A stretch of 64,000 nucleotides of DNA, taken from assembly GCA_918797485.1 (NCBI GenBank), contig CAKKNE010000002.1, positions 2,260,501-2,324,500 on the forward strand, given 5' to 3'. The notes under the pieces were generated by a model. That model saw nothing but the letters and a program-made list of their open reading frames with translations. It was not told where the DNA came from and did not search any database. Numbering within the stretch: the first letter of the stretch is position 1; every line of letters begins with the position of its first letter. The DNA comes from Pelagomonas calceolata. Lineage: Eukaryota; Sar; Pelagophyceae; Pelagomonadales; Pelagomonadaceae. Shown in pieces: positions 38,092 to 47,053 of the stretch. Made by a program: the position numbers and the translations under genes.

Positions 38092-39229
38092 TTAGTAGTC
38101 CCCGACGCCCGGGATGTCGAGCTCTCCTAGATCGGCGGCGATTTCCTCGCCTTCGTCGTCCTCGTCGTCCGCGGCCGGCCTCGCGCCGTTGTCGATGAGG
38201 GGCTTTCCCGCTAACAAAAGCGCGCATTGCTCGGCGAATTGGCCCTGCTTGAGCATCCACGACGACGTGAAGACCTGTGTGGAAATTAACCCATCGGGTG
38301 CATTCCTCGGCGGCGACGCGACTGCATTTCTCGGCGGCGACGCGACCATGCTGAGAGACCCACACCGCCACACCGTCGAGCAGGCAAAGCGTCGATTGCG
38401 TGCAGGTCATGATTCAGCAGGACGCGCCACGACAAATTGATTTATGCACCGGTGAAGACCTCCTTCCAGACCAACACCCCGTTCTTGTCGAACAGGAATA
38501 AGAAGCCGGGCGCCGGCGCCTTGCCGATCGCGGCGAAGGCTTCCTTGACCTTGCGGCCCTCGTCAAAAGCCAGAGACATGTCGAAGATAAGCTCATCGAT
38601 CGACTGCGTCGGCATAGCAGTCCCGTTCTTCTTGAGCATCGCCTCGCAGTCCTCCTTGGCCGCGTCGCACGAGACGCCCAGGACCTGCGCGCAAATGAAG
38701 GCCATGATTGTAGCAGTGGCGGAGACGCGCCGCGACAATTTGATTTATGCACTGCGCAGCACCTGGAGCTCGGGCAGCGCCCTCATCAAATACGAGACGT
38801 GGACCATCGTGCGGTAGTCACCCTTGGCGTACTTCCCCCAAAATAATACTGCGCACGGCTTGCCGGCGGCGGGCGCCTGTGTACAAATCAATCCGTGAGT
38901 CGGGTGCACGCAGACGTGCTGGCTCCGTCGAGCGGCGAGGAACCAGCAGCGCCACGCTATCGAGCAAACGTCGCGTCGATCGCCTGGAGGTTGACGCGAC
39001 GAAGGCGCCGTGGTATTTTGATTCATGCACAGGTCGGCGCCTCGCCCTTGACAAACTGCAGCGTCGACAGATCCGGCATCTTGAACGTCCCGTCGAGGCC
39101 GCGCGCGTCGGAATAGGTCGCCTTGTCCTCGGTCAGGCCCGGCTTGCTGGCCAGCGTGGCTCCTTCAGGTGAGGCAAGGTCGGGGAGCGCCATTTTGCTG
39201 ATCGCTGCATGGTCGACGTTGGCAGCCAT
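38092..39229 (-). CDS. Thioredoxin-like protein without the CxxC site
   Basis: Four exons (39229-39041, 38876-38763, 38684-38460, 38274-38092), 236 residues, interrupted by three introners. The fold is readable: a strand GKPCAVLFWGKYAKGD where thioredoxins have the WCxxC site, then VLGVSCDAAKEDCEAML, the cis-Pro-type APAPGFLFLFDKNGVLVWKEVF strands and a C-terminal helix, as in AhpC/TSA or TlpA-like proteins. The catalytic cysteine pair is replaced by YAKGD, so it is probably not a classical redox enzyme. The tail is acidic (ADDEDDEGEE). Stops converge with the propeller gene 3 bp away. Confidence 0.75.
38275..38459 (-). mobile_element. Introner, 185 bp
   Basis: Perfect target duplication GTCTTCAC (plus-strand copies at 38267-38274 and 38452-38459). 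Left TIR CGGTGCATAAATCAA, right TTAATTTCCACACAG. Orientation R, phase 0. It restores WKE|VFTSSW. Confidence 0.95.
38685..38762 (-). mobile_element. Introner, 78 bp
   Basis: Target copies GTGCTGCG and GTCCTGGG (6/8). TIRs CAGTGCATAAATCAA and CATTTGCGCGCAG. Orientation R, phase 0. Internally deleted copy. It restores PELQ|VLGVSC. Confidence 0.9.
38877..39040 (-). mobile_element. Introner, 164 bp, GC-AG
   Basis: Target copies GCGCCGAC and GCGCCCGC. Donor GC. TIRs CTGTGCATGAATCAA and TTGATTTGTACACAG. Orientation R, phase 0. It restores VKGE|APAAGK. Confidence 0.88.
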
Positions 39230-39742
39230 GTGTGTCGTTACGAGTCTGAGACTAAGCTAGTTGCAAGCTTGCGATTTGTAAGCAAAGCAACGTGTGTGAT
39301 TCGCCAACGAGCCTAGCGTATACCAACACACTAGAATCCGGCAATTCTCAAATTGCGTTTATCATGCCTCAGACTGACTCTGCGCGGCAGGAAAACCCAC
39401 ACAGCAGGCAGCGGCAGGCGCGTCACGGTTCCGTCCCGCGTCCCGGCGGCCGTGGACGAGTCGTAGCTTTCCTCGTCCTCATCATTGCGTAGGAGCAGTG
39501 TTTAGGTAGCAATCTATCAAGTCGCAGGTATACTGGCGCACGGGGTAGGGCGGCTATATACGATATACGTAAGGCTATGTTATGTATATAGAGGTACAGA
39601 GGCGCCCTAAGCAAGGCGGCGGCTGGTCAAACTAACGACGCCGTTTCTCTGATCGCGATTACGTACGCTAGAAAAAATTGGTGGCTCAATCGTCGCAACC
39701 AATCAATTGATGTTGACTCATAAAACTCAGTAGTCCTAGGAG
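39230..39742. other. Divergent intergenic region
   Basis: 513 bp between two introner-bearing genes. It holds one CTAG-bounded motif (39313-39334) and TA-rich stretches near 39550-39595. No gene. Confidence 0.5.
39313..39334 (-). promoter_or_regulatory. CTAG-bounded motif, copy 8
   Basis: Reverse strand CTAGTGTGTTGGTA then TACGCTAG, 84 bp upstream of the thioredoxin-like gene on the same strand. Confidence 0.45.
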
Positions 39743-40271
39743 ATGGCAGACCTAGAAACCATGTACGGCGAGGACGCCGCGCAAGCCCTGTACATGTGGC
39801 GCTTCGCCGGCGTGAGCTTCGGGCTCGAGGCCCGCTTCTGGTGGACGCTACTGGGCTCGCTGGCGACGGCGTCGCTCACGGCGCTCGGCGCGATCGTGTA
39901 CAAGGTTATCGACGAGCGGATCTCAGACAATACCTGGCTGACAAACGAGCTGAAGGACGGGCTCCCCTACGACGGCACGACGTCGGTTCCCGGCGGCACG
40001 CGAGCCTTCGGACGCTGGGGCGGCGGAAAATGGATTTGGATGGCTCAGAGCTGTGTGGAAATCAAAATTTTACGGCGCGGTCGTCTTTGCGTCGACCTCC
40101 ACGCCATCGACGCGACGCTTGCTCCCGAAACACTGGTTGATTTCCACACAGGCTTACAGTATCGCCGGCGGCGCGGTCATAGAATACGAGATCGTCTCCT
40201 CCGCGCCGGACGGCGAGCAGCTGGCGGACGACTACGAGGAGCTCGGCGGCGGCCGCTGCGCCGTCATGTGA
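39743..40271 (+). CDS. Small membrane protein ending in a CaaX box
   Basis: Exons 39743-40042 and 40152-40271 (139 residues) around a GC-AG introner. One hydrophobic helix (FWWTLLGSLATASLTALGAIVY, about 34-55). The C-terminus is GGGRCAVM, a textbook CaaX motif (A, V aliphatic; Met in the last place favours farnesylation). Without splicing the frame reads into the introner and never reaches that C-terminus. Family unknown. The codon use and the frame restored across the intron make the gene credible. Confidence 0.7.
40043..40151 (+). mobile_element. Introner, 109 bp, GC-AG
   Basis: Target copies GCTCAGAG and GCTTACAG (6/8). TIRs CTGTGTGGAAATCAA and TTGATTTCCACACAG. Removal gives WIWM|AYSIAGG in phase 0. 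Orientation R. Confidence 0.9.
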
Positions 40272-40305
40272 ACCCCCAACCTCCTCATTATAAACAACAT
40301 GTCCA

Positions 40306-43300
40306 TCACAATCTTGAATTAAACTCCGGCCGCGGCTGCCCGCGGAGCGCCTGCTTCGCCGCCCGGAGCGCGTCAGACGCGCCCGGCGGGCCCGCCGCGG
40401 CGTTGCGGGACTTCCGCGGCGCGCGCGCCGGGACGACGGGCGCCGCCGTCTTTGTCTTGCGCCGCGGCGCCGGCCGCGACGACGACCCGTAGGGGCCGGC
40501 CGCGCGGCGCGGCTTACGTTTGCCAGCGTTCCTGCGCGGCTCCGAAGGGCGCCTCGGCTCTTGGACGACCGGCTCGTCGTCGTAGTCGTCGTCGTCGTAG
40601 CGCTTCGGGGCCACGGCCGGGCGGACTCGCATGGGCCGCGCCTCGGGGCTGTGCCAGGGTCCGCGGTCGGGGTCGCGCGGCGCGAAGACCGGATCGCGCG
40701 GCGGCGCCGGCCGGGGCTCGCTCCGCGGCGGCTCTCGCGCCGGCTCGGTGCGCCGCGCGGGCGTCGTCGCCGAGAGCAGCGGCGCGTAGTACGACGCCGG
40801 CCCGCGCACGAAGCGGTTCGCGCCCGCGGCGCCGCCGAGCGCGAGCTCGGGCGGCCGGTCCAGAGTCGCCGGCGCGGCGCCGACGCCCCGCTCGCGCAGG
40901 GAGCACAGGAAGCAGCTCGCGAGGCCGTGGCGCGCGCAGGGCTCCGGCGACGCCGGGGCCGCGGTCGTCGCGGCCGCGACGGGCAGCGCGATGCCGCCGC
41001 GGACGCCGCAGACGGGGCAGTCCGCGACGCCGTGGACGGCGCAGCCCGGCCGCGGCGCGGGCAGCGGCGACGTCAGGCTCGCGCCCTGCAGGGAGCAGAG
41101 GAAGCAGTCCTTGAGGCCGTGGCGGTCGCACGCGGCGCCCGCGGGCTTCGGCGCTTGCTGCGTCGGCGCCGCCGGGGCCGTCGGCGCCGGCTGCGCGAGG
41201 TAGCTCGCGACGGCGGAGGGCTTGGGCGGGCTCGCCGCCGGCCGGGCCCGGAGCGTCGCGACGCGCGGGTCGGAGCCCTCGAGCGACTCGGCCGACGACA
41301 CCTCGCCCGGCGTCGCCTCGCGGCGGCGTCGCGCGGCGCGGCCCGACGACGCGGACGGGCTCCGGTCCTTCCGCGCGGGCGTCCGCGCTGTGTCGCCGCC
41401 GCGCGCGTCGTCCTTCCGCGCGGGCGACCCGCGCGACCCGCGCGACGCGCGCGACTCCCGGAGCAGCGCGCGGGCCGGCGAGGCGGCTGCTTCCTCGGCC
41501 TGGGCCTCCGCGGCCCGGGCGACGGCCGCCTCGGCCTTTGCGGCGACGCGCGCGGCGCCCCTGCCGAGCTCCTCGACCCGCCGGCGCCGCCGCCGCGTTT
41601 CGAGCTTGGCCGTCCGGCCGCGCTCGGCGGCCTGCAGGCGCGCGGCCGCGGCGTCGCGGGCCGCCGCCTCCTCGGCGCGCGCGTCGGCCGCTTCCCGGGC
41701 CCGCCGCTTGGCGCCGCGGCCGCGTTCCGCCGCCTGCAGCCGCGTCGCGGCGGTCGAGTAGGCCTCGGCCTCGGCCCGCGCCTTCTCGCGTTCCGCGCGC
41801 TGACGCTCCCGCTGGAGCTCGGCCAGCCGCGCTTCGTACGCGGCCGCCTCGGGCGACCAAGGCTCCTCGGGCTCCTGCCTTGCTAGCGGCGTCGCAGGCG
41901 ACCGTGCTGCGGCCGGCTCTCGCCTTTCCGCAGAGCGTGCGGGCGACCGCACCTTGGCTGGCTCCCGTCTTTCTGCAGAGCGCGCGGGCGGGGATCGCGC
42001 TTTGGCGGGCTCCCGCCTCTCTTGAGAGCGCGCGGGCGACCGCACCTCGGCCGGCTCTCGTCTTTCTACGGAGCGCGCAGGTGATCGCGCTTTGGCAGGC
42101 TCCCGTCTCTCTTGAGAGCGCGCGGGCGACCGCGTCTCGGCGGGCTCCCGTCCTCCTCGAGCGCGTGGTGTACTCCTCGCAGCGCGCTGGGGCGACGGCG
42201 CCTCGACGGGCTCCCGTCTTCCCGCAGAGCGTGCGGGCGATCGATCTTTGGCAGGCTTTCGTCTCTCTGCGGCACGCGCGGGCGACCGCGCCTCGGCTGG
42301 CTCCCTCCTTCCCGCAGAGCGCGCGGGCGACCGCGCCTCGGCGGGCTCCCGTTTCCCGGCAGCCCGCGGCGTCCTCCCGGCAGCACGCGCGGGGGACCGC
42401 ACCTCCTCGGGCTCCCGCCTTCCGGCAGCGCGCGGTGTCCTCCCCGCAGCGCGCTGGGGTGACCGCACCTTGGCTGGCTCCCGCCTTCCCGCAGAGCGCG
42501 CGGGCGATCGATCTTCGGCGGGTTCCCGTCTCTCTGCGGAGCGCGCGGGTGATCGCTCTTTGGTAGGCGGCGGCCTCCGGCCAGCACGCGCGGGCTCGGC
42601 CTCGCGCCTCCCCGCACCTCGCGCGGGCTCAGCAGGCAGCGGCCGCCCGCGGCGCGCCGCCGCCGCGGGCGACCGATCCGACGTCTTGCGGGACCGCGGG
42701 GCGTCGGGCGTCGTGTTGCGGAGCCGCGGCGGCGAGAACCGCTTCGCCGGCGTGACGCGCGGCCGCGGCGGCGACGCCTGGGGCGAGTTCCGCGGCGTCG
42801 AGACGGGCGACTCCGGCGGCGGCGACGCCGGCCGCACCGGCGCCGGCCGCATCGTGTCCGTTTTGTCGGCGCGCCTCCGCGTAAGCGACGGCGGCGGTGC
42901 CAGGCGGGGCGAATCCCGCGACGGCGAGATGTAACGCTCGAGGATGCCGTCGACGTCGTCGTCGATCGGCGGCGTCGCGAGCCCCGGCGGCACCTCGTCG
43001 GCGTCGTCCCAGAAGCCCGGCTCCGCCTTCTTCGTCGGCGTCGGCCGCGGCCGGAACCGCTCGTCGTCGGCGTCGTCGCCGGCCTCGGGCGTCGGCGCGC
43101 GGTGGCGGGGCGTCGACTTGCGGAGCGGCCCGCGCCGCCGCTTCTGGCTCGGCGGCGTGCGCGCGTCCGCGCGGAACGTGACCTGGCGCGTCGGCGACGC
43201 CGGCGTCTTGGGCGTCCGCTCGCCGGTCCGCCGCGGCGTCGCCGCGTCGGCGTCGGCGGCGAAGGACACGCTCCGCGCGGTGCGCGTCGACTCGGGCCGG

Positions 43301-46300
43301 CTCGGCCCAAAGTCCGACGACGGGGGGCGGCTCGACTCGAGCCCGAGGTCGTCGAGCGACGAGCCGCGGCTCGAGAGCGAGCCGCGGCTCGAGCGCCGCG
43401 ACGTGGCGTAGGCGTCGTCGCTTTCGACGTCGTACTCGTAGTCCGTGCGCGAGTCGACCGACGACGGCGTCGGCGGCCCGCGCGACGCCGTCGAGAGGCG
43501 GGTCCGCGCGCGCGCGACGCGCTCCGCGACCTCGTCGGCCGTCAGGGCGCCCGTCGGCGCGAGCGCCGCCAGCAGCGCGTCCGCGTCGCGCCGCGTCACG
43601 TCCGAAAAGGACCCGCCGCAGCGCCGCAGGCCGCGGTGCAGCTCGGCGGCCGTCACGGGCCGCCGGCCGGACGCCGCGTCCAGCGCGCGCCGCAGCCGCA
43701 CGCCGGCGGCCTCGCAGGCGTCGAGGAGCGCCTGCAGCCGCGCCGCCTCGGGCCCGGCCGACGGCGGCGGGGGCGGCGCCCGCGCGGGCCGCGGCGGCGG
43801 CGAGCCGCGGTAGCGGTCGCAGAACCGCTCGAGCTCGCGCCGTGAGACGCGGCCGTCGCCGTCGCCGTCCATGGTCTCGCAGACGCGCCAGACGTCGGCC
43901 CGCGTGAGGCCCTGCGTGCCGCTGCCCCGCTTGAGCGCCGCCCAGAGCTCCTCCGCCGTGAGCGGTGCGTCGCCGACGTTGCTGAAGTAGAACCGGAGGG
44001 GCGTGCCCCGCGCCTCCCGCTCGAGCAGTATGGAGGCCAGCCGCGCTGCAGAGGCCCCGGTGTGACGGTCGTCGGGGCTGCGCTTCTTCGGCAGCGACCG
44101 CGGCGCGTTGCCGCCGTCGGCGACGCCCGGCGTGGACACGGCGAAGCTCGGGCGCGGGGCGGGCCGCTGGGGGCGCGCCGGCGCATTTTTCGGGGCGCGC
44201 TGGGGCGGCGGCACGGCGGGCGGCGGTCGCTTGGGGGGCGATGGACCTGTGGGCGCGGGCCGCCCGCGGAGCCAGGCCTTGCCTTTGGGGGGAGAGTGGA
44301 ACAGTCGCTGCGCCGCGAGCTCGGCCATCTCAGCCCGCTCCTCTGCGGCCGTGGCTCGCCCCTCGAGCGTCCGCGCACCTGTGCGGAAATCAGTGCGTCG
44401 GGTGCACCCGATAATTCTTCACCAGTCATTTCTCGGCGATGACGCGGCCGTGCTGGCTCGGTCGAGCAGCGAGGAACCGGCATCGCCACGCCGTCGAGCA
44501 GGCGTCGTGGCGATGGTATGGAGGTCATAATTGAGCCGTGAAAAGTGCCGCGAAATTTGATTATTGCACTGCCGTGCACGTGCCTCTGCGCGCTCGGCGC
44601 GCTCGACTGCCGCGGCCGCTGCCGCCTCGAAGGGGTCCGGCTTCGTAGGCCGCCCCGGCCGTCTCACCGGACTCGGTGACGGCGTCCGTGCTCGTTGCTC
44701 CGCGGCTTGGAGTCGCTTGCGCAGGCGCGCAATCTCTCGCTTCGCTTTGACGAGGCGACGGCTATCGTCGATGACCTCGTCGACGCCTGTGTGGAAATCA
44801 AATTTCAGGCGCCCCACGCCATCGACGCGACGTCGTTCCAATGACTGCGTCTGCTCTCCACGCCATCGACGCGACATTGTCACACCGTAACTGGGCAGCT
44901 CGATGGCGTAGAGGTTCACGAAGATCTCAACAACCTAACCCACTGCTTGATTTCCACACAGGTCGAGGCGGAGCCGCGCCGTGACGCGCGTGGCGCGCTG
45001 AGCAAATGCTAATGTGGACGCCGTCTCGTCGTAGGCGTCCTGGGCCGCCGACGCCGTCGCGATGACTACGGCGCGCGTTCCGCCCCCGAGCGCGTCCTGC
45101 AGCAACCGTGTCAGCACCGAATCTCTATAAGGAACGTGGCCTCCGCCCCGATGAGCCTCCGTCGCCAGATCCGCGAGCGCTGCGATACAATTTCCTAAAG
45201 CGCTCAGCGACGTGTTGATCGCCCGGAGCTCGCGAGCGAATTGCTGAGATGCGGCGACCTCGTCGGACCTATGTGAAAATCAAATTTCGAGCGCCCCACG
45301 CCATCGACTCGATGTCGTTCCCGTGACTGCGTCTGCTCAATGGAGTGGAGATTAAACGCCATCGACGCGACGTTGCCTCCGTAACTAGCGGCTCGATGGC
45401 GTGGATGTTGACGAAAGTCTCCGATAACCTAGCTCACTGGTTGATTTCCGCACAGCGTCGGACCACTTCTCAGAACCAGCCAGGTCCACGAGCGAGAGCT
45501 TCGCGCGACGAACCACCGTGCGCGTACCGGCCGTGCCCGGCGTCTGGGCCGTGGACGGCGGCACGTCGGAGGCAGCAAACTGGCTCCATCGCGCCGGGTC
45601 GTTATTCTCGTCGTTGCCCTTCTCCACGGACTCGACCTCGAGCGCGAGCTGCAGCACGGCGTGGCTTCGCGACGAGTGCTCGTTTGACCGCGTGGCGCGC
45701 GTGGCGCGGCCTTTCGTGCCACGCGCGACGAGCGCGAGCACCTGTGCGCAAATCAACCAGTGAGTCGGAGTTCACGGCGATACCGCGGCCGCTCTGGCTG
45801 AATCGAGCGGTGAGAGACCGCACGGCCACGCCGTCGAGCAGGCGTCGCGTCGATGGCGTGGAGGTCATGATTCGGCGAACCACGGCGACGACCCGAGGCG
45901 CTCATCCACTGACACAGGGAGCGTCTCGTAGCAATTACCAGCCGTACGTACAAAGTACGAAAGGATCTGGCTACTTCCCCACCGTTGAGAATCGCGTCCG
46001 GCGGGCATGGAGGTCATGTATCAGTAGTGGCTGAGACGCGCCTCGACAATTTGATTTATGCACTGGTGAGTACATCCGCCGCTGATGCGACCTGGTACTC
46101 CGAGAGCCCGCGCACGAAGACTGCGCCCTTGGATCCTAGGTTCGAGGGCGCCTCGCGCACCTGGAGCGCCGGCGCCTTCGAGGGGTCCGGCACCAACAAA
46201 TCCTGGACGCGGTCCCCGTAGATCTGGAGGTAGGAACAGTGGGCCGTCGCGCGCACGATCGTGCCGTCGGCAGAGCCCGTCGCCAGGGCCTCGAAGAGCG

Positions 46301-46718
46301 ACGCCGCCGCGCGCGGGATGACGCCCGCATCTCCCGGTAACTGGCCGGCCTCGGGCGCTGCCGGCGCGCCGAGCATCGTGAAGGTCTTGCCCGTGCCGGT
46401 CTGGCCGTAGGCCATGACCGTCGCGTTGACCTGTGTGGAAATCGAATTTCGGGCGCCCCACGCCATGCTCACTGGTCGATTTCCACACAGGGTGTTGACG
46501 CCCTTGCGTGCCACGTCCTCGACGGCCGGCGCGACCCAGTCGTAGACGTCGCCCTGCGAGCAGTCTTCGGGGAAGACCTGGTCCATAGCATGCGTCAGCG
46601 ACGCGTCCTGGCCGTGGCGCGCCTTTATTATGACGTCGTTTTCTTCCACTCTAAGACTCCGGAAGGCCTCCGGGGGCAGCGGCAGCAGGCGGACCGCCGC
46701 TCTCACTCTCTCCTCCAT
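40306..46718 (-). CDS. Large kinesin: motor, EF-hand, repeat and Cys/His tail
   Basis: Six exons (46718-46500, 46430-46074, 45741-45464, 45268-44970, 44786-44580, 44378-40306) joined through five introners, 5433 nt, 1810 residues. N-terminal motor: GQTGTGKT (about 82), NEHSSRSH (about 212), LVDLAGSE (about 274), SLSALGNCIAAL and HVPYRDSVLTRLLQD. A short coiled coil (about 395-450) follows. The 1360-residue tail has an EF-hand loop DGDGDGRVSRRE (about 634), about 14 repeats of RSPARSAERREPAE (about 1050-1280), two IQ-like RLQAAERGRxAK motifs (about 1330-1390) and three CxxHGxxxCxxC motifs (about 1535-1600). The open frame extends upstream to 46907 but the motor starts at MEERVRAAVRLLP. Cargo and class unknown; calcium control is inference from EF-hand and IQ. 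Confidence 0.85.
41890..42600 (-). repeat. Degenerate tandem repeat in the kinesin tail
   Basis: About 14 units of about 45 bp (RSPARSAERREPAE), with a few longer 66-bp units that add TPRAAG. In-frame and diverged, so an old repeat rather than a recent microsatellite. Confidence 0.85.
44379..44579 (-). mobile_element. Introner, 201 bp, in the kinesin
   Basis: Target copies GTGCACGG and GTGCGCGG (7/8). TIRs CAGTGCAATAATCAA and CTGATTTCCGCACAG. Orientation R, phase 1. It joins the coiled coil to the long tail exon. Confidence 0.92.
44787..44969 (-). mobile_element. Introner, 183 bp, GC-AG, in the kinesin
   Basis: Target copies GCCTCGAC and GCGTCGAC (7/8). TIRs CTGTGTGGAAATCAA and TTGATTTCCACACAG. 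Orientation F, phase 1. Confidence 0.92.
45269..45463 (-). mobile_element. Introner, 195 bp, in the kinesin
   Basis: Perfect target duplication GTCCGACG. Left TIR CTGTGCGGAAATCAA; the right end TTTTCACATAG has drifted. Orientation F, phase 2. It restores EKWSDEVAASQQ. Confidence 0.94.
45742..46073 (-). mobile_element. Composite introner, 332 bp, in the kinesin
   Basis: Target copies GTACTCAC and GTGCTCGC (6/8). TIRs CAGTGCATAAATCAA and TTGATTTGCGCACAG. Orientation R, phase 0. It carries an extra block of about 149 bp bounded by a 15-bp direct repeat (45855-45869 and 46004-46018, 14/15 identical). Confidence 0.9.
46431..46499 (-). mobile_element. Minimal introner, 69 bp, next to the kinesin P-loop
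   Basis: Target copies GTCAACAC and GTCAACGC (7/8). TIRs CTGTGTGGAAATCGA and TCGATTTCCACACAG. Orientation F, phase 0. No stop and divisible by 3, so retention would add 23 residues just before the P-loop. Shortest copy in the window. Confidence 0.95.
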
Positions 46719-47053
46719 CCTACTCCGGTCGCGGGTCGCCCTTCGTGATGTATCGTCGTTCACTGGCCGCAGGCCTTTATCGTAAGGTGTGCTGGCATGG
46801 TGGGGCAGCCCCCGGCCGCGAGTCCCGCTCCTGCGGTTGCGTAGGGTTCTGGAAGGAGACCCCAGGGCGCTTCGCGGCTTGGCCGGCCGATCGGTTGCGC
46901 GGATCACAGAGCTAAGTTTGTAGACATACTAGGTTTTCCTCCTAGACGGCGCTGCGAGACTTTTTTGCGTTGCTTTCGTATAGACACGCCGTTTGCTCCG
47001 GAGAGACACTTCTCGGCGGCCACTGACAAAAATGTGATCGGCTGCCCTGCATT

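Noticed and set aside
41890-42600. CRISPR-like spaced repeats
   Set aside because: The units are diverged, in frame and part of the kinesin tail; a nuclear genome also has no CRISPR arrays.
46719-46907. Upstream 63-residue extension of the kinesin
   Set aside because: Low-complexity and not conserved-looking. The motor begins right after the Met at 46718.
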